Assembly: GCA_001566965.1 (NCBI GenBank)
Contig: LSNW01000032.1
Span: 558,001-622,000 of the forward strand
Origin: Methylothermaceae bacteria B42
GTDB taxonomy: Bacteria > Pseudomonadota > Gammaproteobacteria > Methylococcales > Methylothermaceae
DNA: 64,000 bases
Direction of reading: 5' to 3'
Positions 20,449 through 29,121 of this stretch are shown here, one piece after another. Made by a program: the position numbers and the translations under genes. Each line of letters opens with the position of its first letter. Position 1 is the first letter of the stretch. The notes below the pieces were generated by a model. It was not told the DNA's origin. It worked only from the letters and a program-made list of their open reading frames with translations, and did not search any database.

Positions 20449-22566
20449 TCACTTCTCATCCAATACCCAGATACCTTCTGAATTAAACAGGTTTCTTGCT
20501 TCCCATTTCCGCAAGGTTTCGCAGTCTTTCATATACATTTCAGGACAGGAGTGAACCGGTTGTTTTCCGTTCTCTACTTGCTCCAGCCACCGTTCCCAAG
20601 CCCTAATGGCAGGCACGGAAAAACGGGGATCGCGGCTTTCCCCCAATGCGTAAATGGTGACGGGCACCACCCTGCCCTTGACCATAAATTTTCCCAGCCT
20701 TCTATGTGCTATTTGTAACAAATCCGCCATGGGGATAAATTCTTCGCTGGCGATGATATCGGTTGTAAACAACCGGGTGAGACTTTCCAAACGGGCGGCC
20801 AAATTCAAGGGATCACCCAGAATGCCGAATTTCCGCACTCCGCCGCTGGGACCGATATCACCCATTACCACTTTGCCGGAAGCCAGGCCAATCCCGGCAT
20901 TAATAATGGCAGCCACTTGCTTCAACGCTTGCTCTGGAAAACGGTGGGCGTACCGCTGAGGAAGGGTGGAAAAAAAATTTTTTTGCAGCCGCGCCATTTC
21001 CAACGCGCCCAGCAGCGCATTGCGATAGATTTCATCCCGGTCTTTTTTCCACACCGGCCAGTAATAACACACCATGTCCCCTACATAGCTTTCCAACCAT
21101 CCTTGGTATTTTTTTTGCAGAACCAGGGAGGTTTCTTGCAAATAATCATTCATCAATTCCAGGACGTAAGCCGGGTCTTTCAATAACCCCGTAACTGTGG
21201 TGTAGTGAGTCAAATCGCTCATCAAAACGATGGTTTCGTAGCGCTGGTTGCGGAATCTTTGATTTTGCCGTAACGAAATCAACAAATCATGAATTTGGTC
21301 CGGCATGTATTGGCGAATCAAATTCCCTTCCCGCATCCCCACCACTAAATTCAAACCGGTAACCTGAAAAGCCCCGCTCAAATAAACGGCCATGGAAGCC
21401 ACGACCGGCCAAAGCTGCATCTGTTTTTGCCAAAAGCATATTCCTATCAACCCAATCAGCACGAGTACGCTCCCCGACCACAAGACAATTTGGCGCTGAC
21501 GCAACCCTAAAAACACACTCAATATCGCCACTGCGGCGAACAACAAAATTTTTAAGATCAAGGGAGGCGCACGGGGATGATCTTCACTGAGCAATGTCTC
21601 CACCGCATCCGCCAGATATTGTGAACCCGGCGTCAATAGATGGGGCCCCCACCAAGCCGTAGTCATGGGCGTCACCACCATATCGGTGGATTCAGAAGGT
21701 GAGGTTAACTGCAAAATCACCGCTTTACCTTCAAACAACCGGGCAATTCGCATTGCCTCCCTATGCTGACAAGAAGCCAAGAGACTCACCGGCGCCAGTA
21801 AACGGCCGTTATTCAAACTGACCTGATAAAGGGGATGACTCAAGCGTATACGGCGGCAGGAGTAACGGCCGTCACAAAGCTCGTTGTCTCGAGTCTTCGT
21901 CAAAGCCTGGTTGACTTTTTCCGGCGCCACCCACTTGGCCAATTGGATGACGGCATGATCGTCGCTCAAATCCATCCATCGCAAAATCGAAGAACGCTTT
22001 GTCACCAGACGATCGCTGACCACCAATCCTTGTTCAGGAATAAACATCGAGGCTTCCCAACCATATAAAAGGAAATCCGGCAGTTGCGCTTGACCCGGTA
22101 AATAAGGAGCAACTTTAAATTTTACGATAGCCTGTTGCGACAATTTCAAGGGTGCCGTCCCTGCTTCGCTACTGGCAAGAAGACACTGGGAAGTCCCTTT
22201 CGCCACGCAATGGGGGGAAGACCAACGCACGCCTTCCCCTTGATGATCCAAACACAGGGCGTAGGGCATGTTGGTTTCCAATTCCTTGCTCAAGCGGGCG
22301 TCCATGAATACACCTTTCGCCCCTGCCAGAATCAAACGCTCCGTAGCCAAAGCGAACAACGGCAACGTTTGCTTGCGGCCAACCCGCACCGGCACCTGAT
22401 GATCCAAGACCACAATACCGATGTGCCGCCATTGTTTCCGCGCCCGATAGACGACAGCGGCGTCATGCACCCAATAATCCAGGGCATTGGAAAAAATCCA
22501 ATCCACCGCCAATCCCGCCAGAACAGCCATTAGAACAAAAAGCAGGGCAAGGCGTGGGGCGGTCAC
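20449..22566 (-). CDS. Membrane-bound class III adenylate/guanylate cyclase with CHASE2 sensor
   Basis: A 705-residue protein. A first transmembrane helix (residues 5-25) leads into a large periplasmic CHASE2-type sensor domain. Three more transmembrane helices around residues 340-410 follow (ILLFAAVAILSVFLGL and others). The cyclase domain occupies about residues 440-640. Metal-binding aspartates sit in VLMSDLTHYT and YVGDMVCYYW, and the transition-state Asn and Arg in GDPLNLAARLESL, so it looks active. ATP is more probable than GTP as substrate but this is not proven. The gene for a secreted protein lies 9 nt upstream on the same strand and may be its signalling partner. Confidence 0.88.
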   Translation of the reverse strand: MTAPRLALLFVLMAVLAGLAVDWIFSNALDYWVHDAAVVYRARKQWRHIGIVVLDHQVPVRVGRKQTLPLFALATERLILAGAKGVFMDARLSKELETNMPYALCLDHQGEGVRWSSPHCVAKGTSQCLLASSEAGTAPLKLSQQAIVKFKVAPYLPGQAQLPDFLLYGWEASMFIPEQGLVVSDRLVTKRSSILRWMDLSDDHAVIQLAKWVAPEKVNQALTKTRDNELCDGRYSCRRIRLSHPLYQVSLNNGRLLAPVSLLASCQHREAMRIARLFEGKAVILQLTSPSESTDMVVTPMTTAWWGPHLLTPGSQYLADAVETLLSEDHPRAPPLILKILLFAAVAILSVFLGLRQRQIVLWSGSVLVLIGLIGICFWQKQMQLWPVVASMAVYLSGAFQVTGLNLVVGMREGNLIRQYMPDQIHDLLISLRQNQRFRNQRYETIVLMSDLTHYTTVTGLLKDPAYVLELMNDYLQETSLVLQKKYQGWLESYVGDMVCYYWPVWKKDRDEIYRNALLGALEMARLQKNFFSTLPQRYAHRFPEQALKQVAAIINAGIGLASGKVVMGDIGPSGGVRKFGILGDPLNLAARLESLTRLFTTDIIASEEFIPMADLLQIAHRRLGKFMVKGRVVPVTIYALGESRDPRFSVPAIRAWERWLEQVENGKQPVHSCPEMYMKDCETLRKWEARNLFNSEGIWVLDEK

Positions 22567-22575
22567 GTCATCTGG

Positions 22576-23349
22576 CTAAAACGTGGTGGATAAGAAAACA
22601 GGTTGTTGCGGTTTTGGGTATGGAAAAAACTGGATGACATCTTGAACACAAGCCATCAATTCAGAAGAATTCGAATGCGAAGAGGCGCTGCTGATTTCCC
22701 GGGCTTTACCTTCCGGGGTGACGGTCCATTGCCAATGCGCGGGCTCACTCGAGCCATATATTTCCCGGCACATCCGCGCCTCCGCCTGCAAAGCGGCTAA
22801 TACCTTCGTTTCTGGATAGCCTTCCTCGCTGGTGTCTGATTGATCGAGTGGCGAGCGCAACACCAATGAAGTCCCCAGGGCCGGGGTTTTTTCCCACAAA
22901 GGAATCCTGATTAAAGAGGCCACACAGACAAAAGCATTTTTTTCTCCCTGCCGACTGTCACACATCAATCGTTTACCGTCCCAGGGGCGACAAATGCCCA
23001 AGGACTTCAAATCAATCCAAGGCAATTGGGAATATTGCAAGCGCATTTTAATAGCGGTAGTAGAGTGGCGGTTCTGGCATACCATTTGATAGTAGCCTTG
23101 TTCTTCCCCGGAGGCAGGGGCTTTCAACCAAACCCTCGACCCAGGGGGAATTTGCAAGACGGCTCCCAAGGAAAGCTCATCCGCTTCTGTACACAAATCG
23201 GCCAGAATCACCACGCCCTGGCTTTTGCCACTTTCTAACCGGATACCGCTACAGGGTCCGGCAACCACACCGGGCCCACAACTGATTGTCAACATGAATC
23301 CTACAATCCAGTTGACGGAAGAATTATGTTTTGGCTTGCGCTGTTTCAT
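22576..23349 (-). CDS. Secreted hypothetical protein, partner of the CHASE2 cyclase
   Basis: A 257-residue protein with a basic N-terminus and a hydrophobic segment (VNWIVGFMLTISCGPGVVAG), so probably exported. The mature part has several cysteines and a region SLGAVLQIPPGSRVWLKAP that recalls FecR-like beta-rich domains, but I do not recognise the family with confidence. It is separated from the downstream cyclase gene by only 9 nt. A periplasmic ligand-sensing or accessory role for the CHASE2 domain is a reasonable inference from position alone. Confidence 0.6.
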   Translation of the reverse strand: MKQRKPKHNSSVNWIVGFMLTISCGPGVVAGPCSGIRLESGKSQGVVILADLCTEADELSLGAVLQIPPGSRVWLKAPASGEEQGYYQMVCQNRHSTTAIKMRLQYSQLPWIDLKSLGICRPWDGKRLMCDSRQGEKNAFVCVASLIRIPLWEKTPALGTSLVLRSPLDQSDTSEEGYPETKVLAALQAEARMCREIYGSSEPAHWQWTVTPEGKAREISSASSHSNSSELMACVQDVIQFFPYPKPQQPVFLSTTF

Positions 23350-23489
23350 TGTGTGACACTGTTGGATTACGATTTAAAAAACAATTTAACAAACCCTTCC
23401 CTTTTAGTTTGGAAACTATTCCAGACCGGAACGGGATGCAAGGCAATTTTACACAGTCTCCTGACCCCACACTTCGTGGCAGCGTAAAG

Positions 23490-23563
23490 TCTCAGGGCTC
23501 CGTCATCTATTCAAGCCAAATCAGACCACCTACCCCTTCAATCAATCCTTTACGTGTTTAAAC
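23490..23563. repeat. Short repeat, family E, in the gap before bpt
   Basis: About 74 bp that in reverse complement match the two flanks of the family D element: TTTAAACACGTAAAGGATT then ATTGAAGGGG (compare 14421-14449) and GGCT-GAATAGATGAC (compare 14648-14664). Here the two parts are separated by about 16 bp instead of about 200 bp. Nothing else is recognised in the 306-bp gap 23350-23655. Confidence 0.6.
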
Positions 23564-23655
23564 GACGTGGCCAAGCGTAGTGTCTTTAGACATGTTGTCT
23601 ATTGGCGGTAGAACATACTATAGTAAACACGACTGACTCGACCGGCGATACGCCC

Positions 23656-24375
23656 ATGCTTTCAGACCTGCAACACCTCCAGGAATTTTATATCACCGCG
23701 CCCCACAGTTGCGATTATTTGGCGGACGAGACAGCGCGCATGTTATTTCTGCCACCGGATATCGAGCTGTCCACCGCCGCCTATACGGATTTGGTATGCC
23801 GGGGATTCAGGCGCAGCGGAAATTTGGTTTACCGGCCCCATTGCAGTGATTGTTCGGCCTGCGTCCCTATCCGAATCCCGGTTGAAGGTTTTAGACCCAA
23901 CCGCAGTCAAAAGCGTTGCTGGGGTAAAAATCAGGATCTTCAAATAATCCCTCAACCTGCGGAATTCCGGCAAGAACACTTCGATTTATACAAACGTTAT
24001 CTCCATTCACGTCACGCCGGCGGCACAATGGTGGATTCCACGCCGGAGGATTACGTCAATTTTTTGACCTGCCACTGGTGCGAGACGATTTTCTATGAAT
24101 TTAAGCTTCAGGGGCAGTTATTGGCGGTAGCGGTTGCAGATCAACTCGATACGGGGTTATCCGCGGTTTACACCTTTTTTGACCCGGCATATCAACAGAG
24201 GGGTCTGGGAACATTTGCCGTTTTATGGGAAATTCAGGAAACGGCGAGAAAAGGCCAGCCCTGGCTTTATTTGGGCTACTGGATTGCCCAGTGCCAAAAG
24301 ATGGCCTATAAAATCCAGTATAAGCCGGCGGAAATTTATCTAAACCAAAAATGGCACCTGCTGACAGAGGAGTAA
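23656..24375 (+). CDS. bpt: Aspartate/glutamate leucyltransferase (arginyltransferase family)
   Basis: A 239-residue protein that transfers leucine from Leu-tRNA to N-terminal Asp or Glu, creating N-end-rule degradation signals read by ClpS-ClpAP. Family motifs are YLADETARMLF near the N-terminus, FRRSGNLVYRPHCSDCSACV, the acyltransferase core TFFDPAYQQRGLGTFAVLWEI, and LYLGYWIAQCQKMAYKIQY near the C-terminus. The ATG at 23656 gives the usual N-terminus. A further 18 codons upstream are open but not conserved. The gene stands alone on the plus strand. Confidence 0.93.
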   Translation: MLSDLQHLQEFYITAPHSCDYLADETARMLFLPPDIELSTAAYTDLVCRGFRRSGNLVYRPHCSDCSACVPIRIPVEGFRPNRSQKRCWGKNQDLQIIPQPAEFRQEHFDLYKRYLHSRHAGGTMVDSTPEDYVNFLTCHWCETIFYEFKLQGQLLAVAVADQLDTGLSAVYTFFDPAYQQRGLGTFAVLWEIQETARKGQPWLYLGYWIAQCQKMAYKIQYKPAEIYLNQKWHLLTEE

Positions 24376-24388
24376 ACCCTACCATCAC

Positions 24389-24904
24389 TCAGTGTACATG
24401 CCAGGGACGGGGACGCTTGGATGACTTTATCCGGGTAGCAATCAAAGAATAACCCACTGAAAGAATCAGGGCCAACAAGGTCAGCTCCAACAGGACAAAC
24501 GCGCCCACCTTAAACCAGGCGAACCCGGGATGAACAAAGCGCACCAACCAGCCACCGGCTTCGTTGGCCACCGCCGCAACAAAACTCAACCCACCGAGGG
24601 TAATTTTCACCCCCACCGGCAGCTCGGTCATGAGCATCAAATGGACCAAAGTCATCACCAACATACCCATGGCGAAAAGATGAAAGTGGGTCACTTCCAA
24701 AAGGCTTTCATAACTGCGGGGCGGGCGGAAGTCTTCTTCCGACCCCAAGTAATAAGCCACCACCGAGGCCGGATCCAGGTTCATTTTATGGAAATACATC
24801 AGCCCGTTACTTACCCAGAACAAGGCGATGTAACCGAGAAACATCAATATCACCGCATTAAGCAACGCCTTACGCCGGTGTTCGCCAGTAACGAAAAAAC
24901 GCAT
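24389..24904 (-). CDS. Four-helix membrane protein of a Fur-linked redox operon
   Basis: A 171-residue inner-membrane protein with four hydrophobic segments (AVILMFLGYIALFWVSNGL, HLFAMGMLVMTLVHLMLM, LGGLSFVAAVANEAGGWL, FVLLELTLLALILSVGYSL). Histidines lie within or at the edge of helix 2 (EVTHFHLFAMGM and VHLM), as in b-type cytochromes, so haem binding is possible. It overlaps the FMN-binding protein gene by 1 nt and is last in a porin-flavoprotein-membrane protein operon. I do not know an established name. An electron-transfer role is inferred from neighbours. Confidence 0.65.
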   Translation of the reverse strand: MRFFVTGEHRRKALLNAVILMFLGYIALFWVSNGLMYFHKMNLDPASVVAYYLGSEEDFRPPRSYESLLEVTHFHLFAMGMLVMTLVHLMLMTELPVGVKITLGGLSFVAAVANEAGGWLVRFVHPGFAWFKVGAFVLLELTLLALILSVGYSLIATRIKSSKRPRPWHVH

Positions 24905-25455
24905 TATTTTTTATCCTGCCCAGCTACCGCCACTTGATAAATAGCCAGCACCTTGCGCACGCTGTCGAGCGCCGCTCGGGCGCTCAAGGTCGCGCCGGTG
25001 ATTCCCTCCACGCCCCCGCCCAAGCGCAAATCCTCGATAGGCTTATCAAAGAGTTGGACAAACCAACGGGCTGGAGGTTGATATTCCGGCGGTTCATGAA
25101 AAGCCAACACTTCTATGCGTCGTAATTTTCCACCTGGTTTCAATACAATCAGCAAAGTCTCCGGCTTGGTGCGAACGGTGTGGGTTTCTATAGCCGCGTA
25201 TCCCATCACCTTGCCATCCTTTTTTCCCACATAGAACGTGAAGAGACTGGAATCTATTTTGACCCTCGCCAGACGCTCGGCCGCTTTTCGTTGCGCTTCG
25301 GTAAGAAAAAGCGGAAGCAATGCCACTTCCGCTTCTTTACCGAACGCCAATTCCATGGCTTCCTGCTTACTGTAATAAACACGGGCCAAACTCGCGGTGG
25401 AAAGAAGCACCACTAGCAAACCCAACAGGAAATTCAGCAACCTTTGTTTTCTCAA
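24904..25455 (-). CDS. Exported FMN-binding domain protein (NqrC/RnfG-like)
   Basis: A 183-residue protein with an N-terminal signal or anchor (LLNFLLGLLVVLLSTASLA). The C-terminal part is an FMN-binding domain with GVEGITGATLSARA near residues 148-161. The Thr in TGAT is where ApbE-type flavin transferase attaches FMN covalently in NqrC and RnfG. It therefore probably carries covalent FMN in the periplasm. It lies 13 nt after the porin gene and overlaps the membrane protein gene. No apbE is in the window. Confidence 0.78.
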   Translation of the reverse strand: MRKQRLLNFLLGLLVVLLSTASLARVYYSKQEAMELAFGKEAEVALLPLFLTEAQRKAAERLARVKIDSSLFTFYVGKKDGKVMGYAAIETHTVRTKPETLLIVLKPGGKLRRIEVLAFHEPPEYQPPARWFVQLFDKPIEDLRLGGGVEGITGATLSARAALDSVRKVLAIYQVAVAGQDKK

Positions 25456-25468
25456 ACCCCATCCTACT

Positions 25469-26854
25469 TTAGAAAATAAAGCCTAGCCCAACATTAAATT
25501 CATCGGCCAACGTGCCTTCATCCGCATCGATATTGCGGTAATCCGCCTTGATGACAATATTGGGAATCGGCTTGTAGTTGAGACCCACCTGCCACAGGTG
25601 ACGGTCGAACCGGCCATCGTCGGCAAAGCCGCTTGGCGCCTGGGCAATCGTATCCCACTGTTCATAGCGGAAAAAAGGCGCCAGGTAGTGGGTCGACTCC
25701 GGCATCAACAACGGCAGAATATTATAGCCAAGTTCCGTGTACCAGCCGAATTGTTCCTCACCCACGGTTTCACCCACTGCGGCACTGACCTTGGCGGCAT
25801 CATCAATATGGCTCCACGCACCTAAAGCACGGAACTCCCAACCACGATACTTCCATTGCACATGCCCTTCGTAGAGCTGTGTGAATACATCGGCGCTGCC
25901 AATCTCATCCTGACCGGAATTACCCAGATAGGCAGAGGTGCCCACCGTTAAACCGGTCAATTGGGGCACGGCATAATCCACCCGTCCTACCCAGGCCAAA
26001 TTCTCCGCCTTGGCTTTACTGGCGCCCTGGCGTCCGCCACGAATGCCGCTGGATGAAAAACCACTAGCGTCCAAGCCATTGACAACATAAGTGGTATAGG
26101 TCAGCCCTGGGAACAGTTCACCAAACAAACCCACGCCAAACTCCCGCCAGGTGGACGGAATAATCCGCCTTTCCACTTCGGGACGGTTATTGCCAAAGTA
26201 AAATGGCGGCTCGTGAATGGGGTTGAGGAAGCCCATGGGTATCAGCACTACCCCGGCGCGGATATTGACTCTTGGATCGAGGAAAAAATCCAGTGCGGCA
26301 AATTCCACCGAAACCGACCCTTTTTTCCCGGTTGAAGCGTGCTCAAACTCCAGTTCACTGTTAAATAAAATCCAATCGTTGAATTTGTAACCGGTATAGA
26401 GCACCAATCGGACAAAATCGGCATTATCTTTTTTGCCGTTTTGGTCATCGGTAAAAATCTGATAACGGCCTTCCCCGTATCCACCGATGGAAAGACCCTT
26501 GCCTACCTGATAAACCTTGGACGCCGCAGGCCCCAATCCATACATACTTTTGTATTTCGGCTCTTCGGGAATCACCAGCAAAGTGCGCATTTTCTCCAAC
26601 TCCTGGGCCAAAATGGAAGTTTTGCGCTTGAGTTCCTTAACTTCCTCCTTCTCCGGCACCGGCTCGCCTGTCTCCTTGGCAACCCCCTTTTTACCCTTCA
26701 ACTGGGCCTTGAGAGCTTCGATTTCCTTTTGCTGTTGTTTGACAATCTCCCATAACTCCCGGTTGCTTGGCATATCCTCAGCGTTCGCTGGAATATAAGC
26801 GATCATCAGAGACATCACTCCCAGCATGGCCGCCGCACTCTTTTTCAGCTTCAT
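25469..26854 (-). CDS. Outer-membrane porin with coiled-coil N-terminus, Fur-box operon
   Basis: A 461-residue exported protein. The signal peptide ends near PANAED. Residues ~30-95 form a Lys/Glu-rich coiled coil (LWEIVKQQQKEIEALKAQLK). The remainder shows alternating beta-strands and ends in FNVGLGFIF with the terminal Phe typical of outer-membrane beta-barrels. It resembles phosphate-selective-type porins, but the substrate is not evident. It is first in an operon with the FMN-binding and membrane proteins, behind a promoter overlapped by a Fur box, so import or reduction of iron is the likely theme. Confidence 0.75.
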   Translation of the reverse strand: MKLKKSAAAMLGVMSLMIAYIPANAEDMPSNRELWEIVKQQQKEIEALKAQLKGKKGVAKETGEPVPEKEEVKELKRKTSILAQELEKMRTLLVIPEEPKYKSMYGLGPAASKVYQVGKGLSIGGYGEGRYQIFTDDQNGKKDNADFVRLVLYTGYKFNDWILFNSELEFEHASTGKKGSVSVEFAALDFFLDPRVNIRAGVVLIPMGFLNPIHEPPFYFGNNRPEVERRIIPSTWREFGVGLFGELFPGLTYTTYVVNGLDASGFSSSGIRGGRQGASKAKAENLAWVGRVDYAVPQLTGLTVGTSAYLGNSGQDEIGSADVFTQLYEGHVQWKYRGWEFRALGAWSHIDDAAKVSAAVGETVGEEQFGWYTELGYNILPLLMPESTHYLAPFFRYEQWDTIAQAPSGFADDGRFDRHLWQVGLNYKPIPNIVIKADYRNIDADEGTLADEFNVGLGFIF

Positions 26855-26894
26855 TGTGCCTCCTTATTTTCTTCTCAAAAACCTGAGGAAGCAG

Positions 26895-26923
26895 ATTTTA
26901 TTACAAATGAGAATTGTTTTCAA
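26895..26923 (-). promoter_or_regulatory. Promoter with overlapping Fur box, porin operon
   Basis: On the minus strand TTGAAA (26918-26923) and TAAAAT (26895-26900) are spaced by exactly 17 bp, a good sigma70 promoter. Overlapping it, TGAGAATTGTTTTCA (26908-26922) matches the 7-1-7 Fur consensus TGATAATnATTATCA at 12 of 14 positions. Iron-bound Fur would block this promoter. The rest of the gap to 27168 shows nothing recognisable. Confidence 0.75.
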
Positions 26924-27168
26924 TATCTATATTCATACAATCAGGATTTTTATGAAATGGCAATAGCTGGAAATACAAGTCGAAAGCCTGCACTTACGAC
27001 ATTCCCTTCAAGCTATTACACGGAAGCATGTATGTGGTCGGGACGCACAAATGAATGTAAACCGTTTAGCCCCTCAATCAGTCCTTTCGTCGGAATCTTC
27101 CATATCCCGCTCTTTTTTCAGCTAATCTTTAATTTGTAAACAACCACTCATCTTAGCGACTGAGTTCG

Positions 27169-27936
27169 ATGGCTTTTGCCAAAATAAAATCCATAATGAC
27201 TTTGGCTATTGATCAAAGGAATCACTCGAGACAACAAGGGGTTTCCTTGGTCGAGATCATGGTTTCGTTGGTGGCGGGTTTGATTTTAACGGCCGGCGTC
27301 ATCCAGATCTTCATCGCCAATAAGCAGACTTACCGGGTGAACAACGCCTCCGCCAGAATCCAGGAAAACGCCCGTTTTGCGTTAGAAACTTTGGGACGAT
27401 ACTTGCGGATCGCCGGATACAAAAGTAATGGCCAAATTGATGACGTAACCGCTTTTCCCGCAGTGGCAGCCGCTAATCCTATCGATCTAGGCTTTTCTGC
27501 GGGACAAGTTTTGTCGGGGACAGACAGCGAGGTGAGATTTCGCTATCAAAGCGATGGAGATATGACCACTTGCGGGGGTAGCAGCGCAAATTTGGGCGAC
27601 ATGGTCAATACACGCCTTTTTCTCGAGAACGGCAACTTGAAATGCAAAGCGGAAGTCCTGGACCTTTCTTCTTCGCCCCCGACCCAACAAAGCGATAACA
27701 CCCAAACCCTGATTGACAACGTCACCAACCTCACTCTCCTCTACGGTATCGATACCGATGCCGATAATGCCGCCAATCGTTACGACAAAGCAGCGAACGT
27801 AGGCGATTGGAAGCAAGTGGTCAGTCTCCGGTTGACACTGACCCTGCAATCCTCTGAAAACAATACAAGCATTTCCGGAAATTCCCTACAAAAATCCTAT
27901 ACCACCACCATTGGCCTGCGTAACCGACTGCGATGA
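27169..27936 (+). CDS. pilW: Type IV pilus minor pilin, PilW-like
   Basis: A 255-residue prepilin-like protein. The class III signal is RQQGVSLVEIMVSLVAGLIL: cleavage after Gly, Glu at position +5, and a hydrophobic helix. The rest resembles PilW (NKQTYRVNNASARIQENARF ... TTTIGLRNRLR). PilW helps start pilus assembly with PilV, PilX and PilE, none of which is intact nearby. From the ATG at 27169 the leader is 24 residues. An ATG at 27196 would give a more usual 15-residue leader. It overlaps the broken pilX by 4 nt. Confidence 0.85.
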   Translation: MAFAKIKSIMTLAIDQRNHSRQQGVSLVEIMVSLVAGLILTAGVIQIFIANKQTYRVNNASARIQENARFALETLGRYLRIAGYKSNGQIDDVTAFPAVAAANPIDLGFSAGQVLSGTDSEVRFRYQSDGDMTTCGGSSANLGDMVNTRLFLENGNLKCKAEVLDLSSSPPTQQSDNTQTLIDNVTNLTLLYGIDTDADNAANRYDKAANVGDWKQVVSLRLTLTLQSSENNTSISGNSLQKSYTTTIGLRNRLR

Positions 27937-28821
27937 CTGTTTTAAAGCCTTTTCCCAACGAACGCCGCCAACAGGGTGCGGTTTTGATTGTCAGCCTGCT
28001 GCTTCTACTTGTGATGACGTTGCTCGGGGTCACCGCCATGCAATCCAACATGTTGGAAGAAAAAATGGCGGGGAATTTCTGGAGCCGCAATCTCGCCTTT
28101 CAGGCCAAGGACAAGTGAGAAACGGCGGCAACCCCGGGCAGGATTGATTTCCACCCAAACCGGCTGTGTCAACAAAGTCAATGCCGACGGCTCAATGGCC
28201 AACACCATTAAAACAAAGAAAGGCAAAACCAAAGCCAAAGGCTTGATTGGACCTAACGGCGAACGCTTTGATGGCGCACTCGCCATCCAAATCATTCGTG
28301 CCGATACTCCAGCCAGTGCTCTGGAACTCAACCATAATGGTGGTGATCCAAAATACGGCTGGCGGGTCAAGCAATCGGAATTCAGCCAATGGGTGATCGC
28401 CGAATATACCAGCTTTTGGCATCACCCGAACAAATACTGCTATGGACAAGCCGGTTGGGGTCCCGCGCCGGAACAGGACTTTGTATCCGACGGCAAGACC
28501 GAAACCCCCGCACCGGGTTCGGCTGATCCGAAAGACGGCGTATTCGGTGTAGGTGTCACCATCATCGACATCACCACCACGGTCAGCGGCAATAACACGA
28601 CAACGGTAACGACTTATAGCGACAACACCACCTACACTAAAATTGTGACCAACAATGGTGATGGCAGTAAAACCATCAAGCATATTTATCCCGATGGCAC
28701 TGTAGAAGTCACCACTGTTTCGGATGTAAGCCCAAGTTCGAAATACGGAAGAGGCAAAAACGAGAATGTCTCAACCCGTTCGACAGGCCGTCTTTCGTGG
28801 CGTGAAATAATCAGTAACTAA
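27933..28821 (+). pseudogene. pilX: pilX, apparently frameshifted
   Basis: The first reading frame (27933-28118) encodes a clear PilX N-terminus: a leader ending RRQQG, the helix AVLIVSLLLLLVMTLLGVTA, then MQSNMLEEKMAGNFWSRNLAFQA, but it stops at TGA after 61 residues. A second frame, open through 28144-28821, carries ~225 residues with a Thr-rich segment (GNNTTTVTTYSDNTTYTK) and ends TGRLSWREIISN, like many PilX C-termini. A +1 shift between about 28100 and 28140 would join them into a ~296-residue pilin, longer than usual PilX. It is either a real mutation, a programmed shift or a sequence error. Confidence 0.6.
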
Positions 28822-28883
28822 CGGCGTAACCATAAGCTTTTAGATTTGAAGTCATAAAAACTCATACTTTCAAGAGAGAAGAG

Positions 28884-28919
28884 GGATTCCAATTGCTCGA
28901 TTTGGAATCCTTCTTTTTT
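28884..28919 (+). terminator. Terminator after pilW-pilX
   Basis: A perfect 9-bp stem GGATTCCAA/TTGGAATCC (28884-28892, 28902-28910) with a 9-nt loop is followed by TTCTTTTTTG. This is the strongest rho-independent terminator in the accessory region. The rest of the ~300-bp gap to 29121 is AT-rich and holds the upstream region of the next gene. Confidence 0.85.
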
Positions 28920-29121
28920 GCTGCTTTTCAATTCACCCTTCCATGGCTGTTTCCAAAAAATTATTTTCGCCATCCCATTTAATGGACTTGTCAACAGGAT
29001 TTTGATACTTTGTACGATTAGTATTACTCTATTGTATGATTTAATATCACAACACTTTGCGATATTTGATTTCGTTTCTGCACTATGTATTTGCTACAGA
29101 AAGTAGCCGGAGGATACCAGT

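Noticed and set aside
23490-23563. CRISPR repeat
   Set aside because: The shared words with 14419-14675 occur once per locus, with no regular spacing, spacers or cas genes. A dispersed repeat explains them better.
26957-27139. 60-codon plus-strand frame before pilW
   Set aside because: No ribosome-binding site and no conserved composition. It begins in the divergent promoter region of the porin operon.
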